From Bradyrhizobium sp. 1 (GTDB lineage: Bacteria; Pseudomonadota; Alphaproteobacteria; Rhizobiales; Xanthobacteraceae), in the NCBI RefSeq assembly GCF_023073315.1, contig NZ_JADPJH010000014.1, positions 124,001-188,000 of the forward strand: a stretch of DNA of 64,000 nucleotides. Direction: 5' to 3'. Under the pieces are notes generated by a model. That model had not been told where the DNA came from. It saw nothing but the letters and a program-made list of their open reading frames with translations, and made no database searches. Below, one piece after another: positions 34,680 through 42,654 of this stretch. Position 1 is the first letter of the stretch. Each line of letters opens with the position of its first letter. Both the position numbers and the translations under genes were made by a program.

Positions 34680-35084
34680 ATGGCCTATGTGGTCGGCTAT
34701 ATCACCGCGCTGATCGCCTTTGGCGCGATCGACGTCATCTGGCTGAGCTTGGTGGGGCCTGCGCTCTATCGTCCGACGCTTGGCGATATCCTGCTGACCG
34801 ATCTCCGGGTGGTCCCAGCCGTGACGTTCTATGCGATTTATCCCATTGGACTTCTCGCCTTCGCCGTCATGCCGGGACTGAAGTCGGATTCAATGGCCTC
34901 CGTCGCCGGGTTGGCCGCGCTGTTCGGAGCGATCGCCTACGCCACCTACGACCTGACCAATTTTGCAACGCTGCGCAATTGGACGCTGCAGATTACGGCG
35001 CTCGACATCGCCTACGGCGCGGCGGCCTCCGCTTTTGCAGCCTTCGTCAGCTTTCTCGTCGTTCGCGCCGTTGCGCACGACTGA
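34680..35084 (+). CDS. DUF2177 membrane protein
   Basis: 134 residues with four hydrophobic helices. The motif ATYDLTNFATLRNW is the DUF2177 hallmark. The ATG at 34680 has GGAG seven bases upstream and lies just after a predicted ECF11 promoter; a longer frame upstream would cross the promoter. Function unknown. DUF2177 genes are often near CFA-type methyltransferases and ChrR (from memory), and here the promoter puts it in the same regulon. Its 3' end converges with the first CFA-like gene. Confidence 0.85.
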   Translation: MAYVVGYITALIAFGAIDVIWLSLVGPALYRPTLGDILLTDLRVVPAVTFYAIYPIGLLAFAVMPGLKSDSMASVAGLAALFGAIAYATYDLTNFATLRNWTLQITALDIAYGAAASAFAAFVSFLVVRAVAHD

Positions 35085-35088
35085 AGGC

Positions 35089-36123
35089 TCAGGCTGGACG
35101 TGTCGGCGACAGCCGATAGTGGCCGACTTGCCACTCCTCGCCGCCGGCGTGACCAAACAGGCCGATGGTGGCGAGAAAGAACAAGCGCCATCGCCGCTGC
35201 CAAAGACGCGCGTCCTTGCCGTAGACCTGTCTCAGCACCTCGAAAATTTCGGCTCGATATCGATCGTAATTGGCCAGCCAGTCCCGGGCCGTCTTTGCGT
35301 AATGCCGGCCGTTCCACTGCCACTCGGCATCCACGATGAAGAGATCCTCAAACTGCCGGATCAGCCGGTAGCTCGGCATGATGCCGCCGGTGAAGAAATG
35401 CTGCGCAATCCAGTCCGCGCGGTTCTCAGGCGAAAACCGATAAGACCCGTATTTGTGGGTGAAGATGTGAAGGAACAGCAGGCCTTCGGGAGCCAACGCA
35501 GCGCGCAGGCGCGTCAGCAGCAGCCGCCAATTGAGCATGTGCTCGAACATCTCCACGGAGACGATTCGGTCGAATTGGCCCTGGGGCACGAATTCGTTCA
35601 TGTCGGCTGTGATCACCGACAGGTTGCGAATGTTGGCCGCACCGGCCTGGCGTAGGATGAACTCCCGCTGCGAGGCCGAATTCGACACCGACGTGATGCG
35701 CGAATTGGGATAGCGCCGCGCCATCCACAGAGACAACGAGCCCCAGCCGCAACCCAGTTCGAGAACATCCTGCCCATCCGCCAATTTTGCGTGCTCGGCA
35801 GTCATATCCAGCGCGCGCGCTTCAGCCTGCGACAGCGTGTCGAGATCGTCGCCATAGAAGCAGCTGGAGTATTTTCGTTGTGGGCCCAGTATCAGCTCGA
35901 AGAACCGCGCGGGAATCTCGTAATGCTGGGCATTGGCTTCAGCGGTGTTGGTCGCAATCGGAAGCGCGGCAATCTCACGGGCGAAACTCGCGTCCGAACA
36001 GCGCGAGGATTGCGCCAGGTCACGCTGCGTGCATTCGACCAGGCGAGTGATGACCGCTGCGCTGACGCTGTCCGGCCACGGCAACGCTTCGCCGAGTCGG
36101 ATCGCGATCTCCGTCAATGTCAA
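35089..36123 (-). CDS. CFA-type SAM-dependent methyltransferase, copy 1
   Basis: 344 residues from a TTG start at 36123 with GGAGG five bases upstream and one base past the DUF1295 stop. The SAM-binding motif is VLELGCGWGSLSLWMARRYP. The fold matches cyclopropane-fatty-acid synthase: HYEIPARFFELIL, FDRIVSVEMFEHM, FLHIFTHKYG. Where E. coli Cfa has Cys139 in its YSCAYW motif, this protein reads YSSCFY. The His equivalent to Cfa His266 is kept. Probable substrate is the double bond of a phospholipid acyl chain; the product may be a methylated rather than cyclopropane chain. It ends the sigma-chrR-DUF1295 unit. Confidence 0.85.
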   Translation of the reverse strand: MTLTEIAIRLGEALPWPDSVSAAVITRLVECTQRDLAQSSRCSDASFAREIAALPIATNTAEANAQHYEIPARFFELILGPQRKYSSCFYGDDLDTLSQAEARALDMTAEHAKLADGQDVLELGCGWGSLSLWMARRYPNSRITSVSNSASQREFILRQAGAANIRNLSVITADMNEFVPQGQFDRIVSVEMFEHMLNWRLLLTRLRAALAPEGLLFLHIFTHKYGSYRFSPENRADWIAQHFFTGGIMPSYRLIRQFEDLFIVDAEWQWNGRHYAKTARDWLANYDRYRAEIFEVLRQVYGKDARLWQRRWRLFFLATIGLFGHAGGEEWQVGHYRLSPTRPA

Positions 36124-36124
36124 A

Positions 36125-36937
36125 CTAGCCTCCCGTCGATGTCTTCCGCGGCCCGAGAAAGAATACGTTCGTTGCCGTCTGGTACTTCCGAAATGCATCG
36201 CCCCGACTGGCCAGCATGTGTTCTTTCAGCGGCGGAATGCCGGAGACATAGACGAGCAGCCAGTACATGCAGAGCGGGGCAACAAGCGCAAAATAGCCCC
36301 AGAGGTCGCTTCCCGTGGGATCGATGGCCAGAACGGGATAGGCGAGCCAGCCGAGCCATTCGAAGAAGTAGTTTGGATGACGCGACCACCTCCACAGCCC
36401 GACGTCGCAAATCCTCCCTTCGTTGCCTGGGTCATGTCGGAATCGGCGCAGCTGCTCGTCAGCGGCGGCTTCCCCGGCGATGGCCACGACAAAAATCAGA
36501 AGAGCGGTCGCGGCTTGCACCGGATGGACCGGACCGGGCGCGGCTGCCGCGAGCCACATCGACAGCGCGAGTGGAATGCTGACGAGTGCCTGCTTTTGCA
36601 ACAACCCGAGCATGCGCGATGTTGCGTCGGCGCCCCACTCCCGAATGAGCTTGGCATAGCGCGGATCATCCGTGATGCCCCGCGTGCGGCGCGCAATGTG
36701 CGACCCGAGCCGGAGCGCCCAGATCGCCGCCATTGCCGCGACGAGGACGCTCTGAAGCTGCATCGGCTTGACCGTCACGGCGCCGGCAAAGCCGACCAGG
36801 CCAAGCCCGAATGTCCAGATGGTGTCGACCCATCCCGAATTACGCGACCCGCGCCAGACCAGCCAGGCGGCGGTCATGATGATCGAGAGCGCCGCCGAGA
36901 CGCCGATCAGACCGATGATGAATGTTGAAGCGGTCAT
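36125..36937 (-). CDS. DUF1295 / steroid-5-alpha-reductase-like membrane protein
   Basis: 270 residues with six to seven membrane helices. The C-terminal block WRWSRHPNYFFEWLGW is the DUF1295 signature, related to ICMT-like and 3-oxo-5-alpha-steroid dehydrogenases; it suggests an NAD(P)H- or SAM-using lipid enzyme. It follows chrR by 28 bases and precedes the CFA-like gene by one base, so it belongs to the sigma operon. Substrate unknown. Confidence 0.88.
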   Translation of the reverse strand: MTASTFIIGLIGVSAALSIIMTAAWLVWRGSRNSGWVDTIWTFGLGLVGFAGAVTVKPMQLQSVLVAAMAAIWALRLGSHIARRTRGITDDPRYAKLIREWGADATSRMLGLLQKQALVSIPLALSMWLAAAAPGPVHPVQAATALLIFVVAIAGEAAADEQLRRFRHDPGNEGRICDVGLWRWSRHPNYFFEWLGWLAYPVLAIDPTGSDLWGYFALVAPLCMYWLLVYVSGIPPLKEHMLASRGDAFRKYQTATNVFFLGPRKTSTGG

Positions 36938-36965
36938 TCAGCAGCTCAGCCAAATAGCGACGGCT

Positions 36966-37598
36966 TCACAACCGAACGAATGGCTGCAGCAGCCGTCCGA
37001 GCCACCCGCGCAGCTCGAGGTCGCCCTGCATGGCCACCAGGCAAATGCAGATGTCCCCCTCCTCGACGAGCGGCGTGTGATCGACAGTATCGTCGGCTGC
37101 GTCAAAATCGCCTGGACCATAGCGGCCGAGATCGTGGCGAAATGCGCCCTGAAGCACACAGGTCCATTCGACCCCGGAATGGCCATGGTGTGGCAGCGAA
37201 GATCCGGGCGCAGCCTTCAGCATGAAGACGCGCGTGCCCTCGCTCTCGGGCACCTCGACCTTCCTCCAGTGAACGCCAGGGCCGATCCATCGCCAGCGGC
37301 CGACCTCGTAGGGGGCAAGGACACCAGGACAATCGGGCTCCGGCTGATGCAGGGCCGGCGCCGGCGGCGCGGCCTCGTCCAGCCGTGCGAGAGTCTCGTC
37401 CAGTGAGCCGGCGCGCGCGGCAGCCGGCGGCGCTCGCTCGACCAATGCACCACCGAACTGCTCGAAAGCCGCCACTGTCGCCCGGCAACAAGGACATAGC
37501 GCGACATGGGCGGCCACGACGACGCTGCGCGGCTCGTCGAGCGAGCCCGATGCGAAAGCCAGCAGGGTTTCCTCATCTGGATGATGCGTGATCGTCAT
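36966..37598 (-). CDS. chrR: ChrR-type zinc anti-sigma factor
   Basis: 210 residues. The N-terminal anti-sigma domain has zinc ligands His6, His31, Cys35 and Cys38 in TITHHPDEE and HVALCPCC, the same positions as in Rhodobacter sphaeroides ChrR. The C-terminal half is a cupin with His138, His140, Glu144 and His174 (LPHHGHSGVEWT, TVDHTP) that could bind a second metal and is needed for the singlet-oxygen response in that homologue. It overlaps the sigma gene by four bases (ATGA), so the pair is coupled, and should sequester the sigma factor until oxidative stress. Confidence 0.93.
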   Translation of the reverse strand: MTITHHPDEETLLAFASGSLDEPRSVVVAAHVALCPCCRATVAAFEQFGGALVERAPPAAARAGSLDETLARLDEAAPPAPALHQPEPDCPGVLAPYEVGRWRWIGPGVHWRKVEVPESEGTRVFMLKAAPGSSLPHHGHSGVEWTCVLQGAFRHDLGRYGPGDFDAADDTVDHTPLVEEGDICICLVAMQGDLELRGWLGRLLQPFVRL

Positions 37599-38164
37599 GA
37601 GTTCTCACCGAGGAAATCGCGCAAGCGCGCCATAGCCAACCGCAGCCGGGACTTCACCGTTCCAAGCGGAATGCCGAGCTTCGTCGCGATGTCGCCATGG
37701 GCATTGCCTTCAAAGAATGACAGCTCCACCACGCGGACCTGCTCCTGCGGCAAGCCCTCCAGCGCGGCGCGCACACGGCGTTCGCGCTCGACGGCCTCGA
37801 ACGGCACGTCGGGCGGATCAGTCTCGGCGGGAAGCATGAGCTCGTACACCTGATGGAGCTGCGCGCGCTGATCTTTTCGAAACCGGTCGATGCGAAGGTT
37901 CCTGGCGATGGTAAATATCCAGGCGGACACAGTCGCCTTCTGGGGATCGTAGCTGGCGGCCTTGCGCCAGACCGCGATCAGCGTCTCCTGCGCCAGATCT
38001 TCGGCGATCTCGGCCGCTGCCCCGCCCCTCATCAGCACGGTCTTGATACGCGGTGCGTAGAAGCCAAACAGGTCCTTGAACGCCTCGCGATCACCGCGCG
38101 ACGCTATGGCACGAACCAGGGTTGCGGCTATTTGCGGTGTAATGGACTCAACCCCGCAACGCAT
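37595..38164 (-). CDS. rpoE: ECF sigma factor, RpoE/ECF11 type
   Basis: 189 residues from the ATG at 38164; the frame is open 94 codons more but those cover the promoter. Region 2 is EAFKDLFGFYAPRIKTVLMR with the core DLAQETLIAVWRKA and WIFTIARNLRIDRFRK. Region 4 HTH is LSFFEGNAHGDIATKLGIPL then GTVKSRLRLAMARL. It is the partner of ChrR. It should recognise the TGATCC-N18-TA promoters found upstream of itself, of the oxidoreductase operon and of DUF2177. Its leader is about 98 bases. Confidence 0.92.
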   Translation of the reverse strand: MRCGVESITPQIAATLVRAIASRGDREAFKDLFGFYAPRIKTVLMRGGAAAEIAEDLAQETLIAVWRKAASYDPQKATVSAWIFTIARNLRIDRFRKDQRAQLHQVYELMLPAETDPPDVPFEAVERERRVRAALEGLPQEQVRVVELSFFEGNAHGDIATKLGIPLGTVKSRLRLAMARLRDFLGENS

Positions 38165-38268
38165 GATGGCTTCCGGCCGACTGTCCCATCGCCGCCGTCT
38201 CTCCCCTGGTCCCGGCTGACGCCTGCCGTACCCTAGCCTAGCTACTGTACCGGTGGTTTGCATACATC

Positions 38269-38298
38269 CAGATACGTCCGCCGCCCGGCTTTGGATCA
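38269..38298 (-). promoter_or_regulatory. Predicted ECF11 promoter of the sigma-chrR operon
   Basis: On the minus strand TGATCC (38293-38298), 18 bases, then TATCTG (38269-38274). This gives autoregulation of the sigma gene. Its -35 end faces that of the divergent promoter at 38312, the two forming an 11-bp inverted repeat with arms CTTTGGATCAC and GTGATCCAAAG. Confidence 0.75.
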
Positions 38299-38311
38299 CC
38301 ACGAACGGATG

Positions 38312-38341
38312 TGATCCAAAGTCGCTTCTCGCCCGTAACTG
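38312..38341 (+). promoter_or_regulatory. Predicted ECF11 promoter of the FAD-oxidoreductase operon
   Basis: TGATCC (38312-38317), 18 bases, then TAACTG (38336-38341), with a predicted start near 38348, about 46 bases before the gene at 38394. Same spacing as the divergent sigma promoter and the one at 34624. Confidence 0.75.
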
Positions 38342-38393
38342 TGACCGGAACCCAAGTGCCCATCCATGGGGCCAACCACGAGGATGGGGCGGG

Positions 38394-39737
38394 ATGCAGG
38401 GCGAGAACGGACCGCGAAAACGGATTGCGGTGATCGGCACGGGCATATCCGGGATGTCTGCGGCATGGCTCCTAAGCCAGCGGCATGACGTGACAGTCTA
38501 TGAGCGCGACCGCCGGGTCGGCGGCCACTCCAATACCGTCGAGGTTCGTACGTCGGATGGCGTCGTTCCCGTCGACACCGGATTCATCGTCTACAACGAG
38601 AAAACCTACCCGAACCTGACGGCGCTCTTTGCTTACCTCAATGTGCCGACGCATGCCTCCGACATGTCGTTCGCCGTCTCGCTCGAGGATGGCGAGCTGG
38701 AATATTCAGGTACCAGCCTGAACGGCCTGTTCGCCCAACGCAGCAACGTCTTTCGTCCACGCTTCTGGTCCATGCTCAACGACCTGTGGCGGTTCTATCG
38801 CGAGGCACCGCGGGATCTGTCGACGCTCGACGATCTCTCCTCCCTGGAGCAATATCTCGACGCTGGTTATTACGGTCAGGTCTTTCGCAGCGACCATCTG
38901 TTGCCGATGGCCGCAGCGATCTGGTCGTCCTCGCCCAGCCTGATGCTGCAATATCCGGCAGCCTCGTTCATTCGCTTTCACGACAATCACGGATTGCTGC
39001 AGCTGCGCAACCGGCCGCAATGGCGGACGGTCGTCGGCGGCAGCCGTAGCTACGTCGATTCGCTCACGCATCGGTTCAGGGAGGGCCTCCATCTTCCCCG
39101 GGGCGTGACGGCCATCCAGCGCCAAGAGAATGGTGTCGAGGTGAGCGATAGCGGCGGCCACGCCAACCACTTCGATGATGTCGTCGTCGCGACGCATGCT
39201 GATCAGGCGCTGACGCTGCTGCAGGAGCCGACGGCAGAGGAGCGGACCCTGCTCGGATCATTTCGCTACAGCCGGAACCGCGCCGTTCTCCATAGCGATC
39301 CGGTCTTGATGCCGCAACGCAAGGCAGCGTGGGCGAGCTGGAATTACATCGGAGGCAAGGGCACCACGGAAATTCCAACCGTGACCTATTGGATGAACGC
39401 ACTTCAACAGTTGCCGACAACAAAGAATTTGTTCCTGACGCTCAATCCACAGATTGAACCAAGAGAAATTTTGCACGAGGAGAAATACGATCATCCGATC
39501 TTCGATGCCGAAGCCATGAGCGCACAGCGCAGCCTGTGGTCCTTGCAACGCAGGAGCCGCACATGGTTCTGCGGTTCCTATTTCGGCGCCGGTTTCCACG
39601 AGGATGGGCTCCAATCAGGACTCGCCGTTGCAGAAGCGCTCGGCGGCGTCCGGCGGCCGTGGCGCGTTGAAAACGAGTCCGGCCGTATCTACATGAACGA
39701 TGGGAGCCGTGATCAGACAAGGCCACTTGCCGCATGA
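38394..39737 (+). CDS. FAD-dependent NAD(P)-binding amine-oxidase-fold oxidoreductase
   Basis: 447 residues. The dinucleotide motif RIAVIGTGISGMSAAWLLSQ and VYERDRRVGGHSNT is at the N-terminus. Homologues are flavoproteins grouped with amine oxidases and phytoene-desaturase-like enzymes, and in ChrR-type clusters they are placed in unusual-fatty-acid oxidation or desaturation. The ATG at 38394 follows GAGG; the 47 codons upstream cover the ECF11 promoter. It overlaps the DUF1365 gene by four bases. It probably acts on the methylated acyl chain made by the CFA-like enzymes. Confidence 0.85.
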   Translation: MQGENGPRKRIAVIGTGISGMSAAWLLSQRHDVTVYERDRRVGGHSNTVEVRTSDGVVPVDTGFIVYNEKTYPNLTALFAYLNVPTHASDMSFAVSLEDGELEYSGTSLNGLFAQRSNVFRPRFWSMLNDLWRFYREAPRDLSTLDDLSSLEQYLDAGYYGQVFRSDHLLPMAAAIWSSSPSLMLQYPAASFIRFHDNHGLLQLRNRPQWRTVVGGSRSYVDSLTHRFREGLHLPRGVTAIQRQENGVEVSDSGGHANHFDDVVVATHADQALTLLQEPTAEERTLLGSFRYSRNRAVLHSDPVLMPQRKAAWASWNYIGGKGTTEIPTVTYWMNALQQLPTTKNLFLTLNPQIEPREILHEEKYDHPIFDAEAMSAQRSLWSLQRRSRTWFCGSYFGAGFHEDGLQSGLAVAEALGGVRRPWRVENESGRIYMNDGSRDQTRPLAA

Positions 39738-40522
39738 TATCATCTTCGTGCCTCTACACCGGCCAAGTTGTTCACCGCCGCCTCCTGCCTCGGACGCATC
39801 AGCTGCGCTACCGGGTGTTCTGGATGTTGCTCGATTTGAACCAGATCGACAGCCTCTCGAAGCAGCTCAGTTTCTTTTCACGCAATCGCTTCAATCTCTC
39901 CAGCTTCCACGACGGCGACCATGGCGACGGCAGTGACGTCTCGCTTTTAGAGCAGATGCAGCGCCTTTTGCGACAAGCAGGGTGTCAGGCCGACCAGCTC
40001 ACGATCAGGCTGCTCTGCATGCCGCGTATTCTCGGCCACGGCTTCAATCCGCTGAGTGTCTATTTTTGTTACCGACGTGACGGCTCGCTCGAGGCAATCA
40101 TCTACGAGGTCCACAATACCTTCGGCGATCGGCACAGCTACGTGATGCCGATCCATGGCGCCACGACAGAGATCATCGAGCAGAGTTGCCCGAAGGATTT
40201 CTACGTCTCGCCATTCCTGGGCATGGACATGTCCTATGGATTTCGCGTCCGGCCTCCGGCCGCGCAGGTGGAGGTTTCCATCCACGGCAAGGAGGGCGAC
40301 AAGACGGTCATCACCGCATCGCTTTCCGGGAGACGCCACCCATTGACCGACAGCGCTCTGATCAAGGCCTTTTTCAGCCATCCGCTGCTCACATTGAAAG
40401 TCATCGCGGCCATCCATTGGCACGCGTTGCGGATGATCCTTAAGGGCTTTCGCTTGCATCCCCGTAAGCTCGAAGCGCAACGCGCGGTAACGGCCGCGGA
40501 CGGTCGAGGACTCCAGCCATGA
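39734..40522 (+). CDS. DUF1365 family protein
   Basis: 262 residues, starting at the ATGA overlap with the oxidoreductase. Motifs CLYTGQVVHRRLLPRTHQLRYRVFWM at the N-terminus, then RILGHGFNPLSVYFCYR and KDFYVSPFLGMDMSYGFR, define the family. DUF1365 genes recur with CFA-type methyltransferases and FAD oxidoreductases. No catalytic residue is known to me; a lipid-binding or lipid-modifying role is inference. It overlaps the following gene by four bases. Confidence 0.88.
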   Translation: MISSSCLYTGQVVHRRLLPRTHQLRYRVFWMLLDLNQIDSLSKQLSFFSRNRFNLSSFHDGDHGDGSDVSLLEQMQRLLRQAGCQADQLTIRLLCMPRILGHGFNPLSVYFCYRRDGSLEAIIYEVHNTFGDRHSYVMPIHGATTEIIEQSCPKDFYVSPFLGMDMSYGFRVRPPAAQVEVSIHGKEGDKTVITASLSGRRHPLTDSALIKAFFSHPLLTLKVIAAIHWHALRMILKGFRLHPRKLEAQRAVTAADGRGLQP

Positions 40523-41745
40523 GGTCCAGCTCGTCCACGTTAGCGCCTGATGTCGTCGCCGAGCCCTCGGGGCTGGTAACCCGGATGATTGGCCGGCTAC
40601 TTCCACCGATTCAATCGGGCCGTCTGCGGCTGGTTCTCCCGAACGGCGAGCAGCTCGAACTTGGCAGGCGAGATTCGGGCGCCCGGGATGTAGGCAGCGA
40701 CATCTCCGTAACCGTACATCGCTGGCGAGCATTACGGCGCGTATTGCTTTCCGGCGAGGTCGGATTCTCCGACGGCTATATCGCCGGCGATTGGTCCACC
40801 AACAATCTGGTAGGCGTGCTCGACTTCATCGTTCGAAACGAGACGGCTTTCGCCAAGGTCGCAACCTCCCGCGCCCCTCGCGTCCTTGATTGGCTCCGGC
40901 ACCGCGCCCGAGCGAATACCAGGGCCGGTAGCAAAAGGAACATCGCAGCCCACTATGACCTCGGTAACGAGTTCTACCGCCAATGGCTCGATCAAGGGAT
41001 GAACTACTCTTCCGCGATCTACGATTCGGAGGTTTCGCTGGAGGCGGCGCAGCAAAACAAACTTGAACGAGTGTCCCGTTACCTCGATCTCAAGGGCGGC
41101 GAGCGCGTTCTCGAAATCGGGTGTGGATGGGGATCGCTCGCAGAGCATCTGGTTCGCTGCCACGATGCGGCCGTCACTGGGGTTACACTTTCCCGATCGC
41201 AGCTAGACTATGCGCAGCTGCGCCTGTCGAGGGAGATCGAAGCCGGTAAGGCTGCCATTCGCTTTCAGGACTATCGCGACATCGACGGGCGTTTTGACCG
41301 GATCGTCTCGATCGAGATGTTCGAGGCCGTCGGTGAACGATACTGGCCGCTCTATTTCGAGAAGCTGCGGTCGAGCCTCGTCAAAGGCGGGGTCGCCGTG
41401 CTCCAAATCATCACGATCGCGCCGTCTCGCTTCAATGCCTATCGAAACACTCCGGATTTCATTCAGCGCCACATCTTTCCGGGAGGCATGCTGCCGACCG
41501 CCGAGATCGTCGAGGAACAGGCGGCCAAAGCCACGCTCAAGGTGACGGGCCGGGAGTCCTTCGGATTGAGCTACGCCCGCACCCTCCGGGACTGGCGCGA
41601 CCGTTTCATGGAATCGTGGCCGGAAATCGAAACCCGCGGCTTCGACACGCAGTTTCGCCGCATGTGGGAATACTATCTGGCCTATTGCGAAACTGGATTT
41701 CGACACGACGCCCTCGACGTGAGCATCTTCAAGCTGACGCACTGA
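40519..41745 (+). CDS. Cyclopropane-fatty-acid synthase-like methyltransferase, copy 2
   Basis: 408 residues, full-length relative to E. coli Cfa, with its N-terminal domain and a SAM-binding site VLEIGCGWGSLAEHLV. Alignable blocks are HYDLGNEFYRQWLDQGMNYS, FDRIVSIEMFEAVGERYWPLYF and ESFGLSYARTLRDWRDRF. The residue at the Cys139 position is Ser (MNYSSAIY versus MQYSCAYW), and the His266 position is Gln (VLQIITI versus LLHTIGS). The Glu in MFEAVG and the Tyr in LSYARTL are retained. These changes suggest a methyltransferase with altered chemistry or specificity rather than a standard cyclopropane synthase. It closes the three-gene operon. Confidence 0.87.
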   Translation: MRSSSSTLAPDVVAEPSGLVTRMIGRLLPPIQSGRLRLVLPNGEQLELGRRDSGARDVGSDISVTVHRWRALRRVLLSGEVGFSDGYIAGDWSTNNLVGVLDFIVRNETAFAKVATSRAPRVLDWLRHRARANTRAGSKRNIAAHYDLGNEFYRQWLDQGMNYSSAIYDSEVSLEAAQQNKLERVSRYLDLKGGERVLEIGCGWGSLAEHLVRCHDAAVTGVTLSRSQLDYAQLRLSREIEAGKAAIRFQDYRDIDGRFDRIVSIEMFEAVGERYWPLYFEKLRSSLVKGGVAVLQIITIAPSRFNAYRNTPDFIQRHIFPGGMLPTAEIVEEQAAKATLKVTGRESFGLSYARTLRDWRDRFMESWPEIETRGFDTQFRRMWEYYLAYCETGFRHDALDVSIFKLTH

Positions 41746-41771
41746 TTGTTCCGGCTCCCGTCAGTCTCTTG

Positions 41772-42545
41772 CTAAACCGGCGTATAAATCACGAGCTTCA
41801 GCGCGGGGTCGTCATTGGCTTGAAAGCTCGTGTGCTCGAAATGCAGCACGCCGAGGGTCGGATGGGACATGGTCTTGCGGCCCGACGACGTGCTGCGGAT
41901 CTCGTGGGCCTCCCACCATTTGACGAACTCCGGACTGCCCTGGCGCAGCCGCGTCAGCAATTCGGCGAAGGCGGGATCGCCGGCCCAGACGTCGTGGGTG
42001 GCGCGAAACATCGCCACCATGCCCTTGGCCACGTCCGCCCAGCCCGCACCGTAAGCCTTTCGCGTCTGCTTGTTGGTCATCACCAGGAGCAGTGTGTTGC
42101 GATCCTCCTGGGCTAGCCGCCCGAATGCAAAAACCTGCTCGGCGGCGGCGTTCCACGCCAGCACGTCCCAGCGCCGTCCGGTGATGTAGGCCGGATGATT
42201 GAGGCTTTCGATCATTCGCCGGATCGGCGGTGGCACGATCTCCGGCACGAAGGCACTCTTCGCGCCATCGCGCGCCAGCGCCTTCAGATGCGCGTGCTCG
42301 GTCTTCGTCAGACGCAGCGCACGCGCCAGCGCATCGACGGTGGTGACCGACGGGCTGACGGTGCGGCCCTGCTCGAGGCGAATGTACCAGTCGACGCCGA
42401 TGCCGGCGAGCTGGGCGACCTCCTCACGGCGCAGGCCCGCGGTACGCCGCCGCCGGCCGGCGGGCAGACCTACGGTCTTCGGCGACAGCTTCTCGCGGCG
42501 CGACCTGAGGAAGTCCCCGAACTCGACGCGGCGTGGATCGGCCAT
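41772..42545 (-). CDS. XRE-family regulator with MmyB-like C-terminal domain
   Basis: 257 residues. The N-terminal HTH includes LRREEVAQLAGIGVDWYIRLEQGR. The C-terminal MmyB-like ligand-binding domain has VFAFGRLAQEDRNTLLLVMT and ends LKLVIYTPV. It is divergent from the quinone-oxidoreductase-like gene at 42655 across a 109-base gap, so it probably regulates that gene, as is common for this pair. Two decayed fragments of a relative of this gene lie at 30207 and 32539. Confidence 0.9.
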   Translation of the reverse strand: MADPRRVEFGDFLRSRREKLSPKTVGLPAGRRRRTAGLRREEVAQLAGIGVDWYIRLEQGRTVSPSVTTVDALARALRLTKTEHAHLKALARDGAKSAFVPEIVPPPIRRMIESLNHPAYITGRRWDVLAWNAAAEQVFAFGRLAQEDRNTLLLVMTNKQTRKAYGAGWADVAKGMVAMFRATHDVWAGDPAFAELLTRLRQGSPEFVKWWEAHEIRSTSSGRKTMSHPTLGVLHFEHTSFQANDDPALKLVIYTPV

Positions 42546-42654
42546 GACGTCACTCCCACGATGGAGGGATTTCGTAATACTAGGATAATACCAGGCCTTC
42601 TTGTCCCTTCAAGGGCGGCGCATATGGGCTTCACCCCGACCTTGAGGTGAACAC

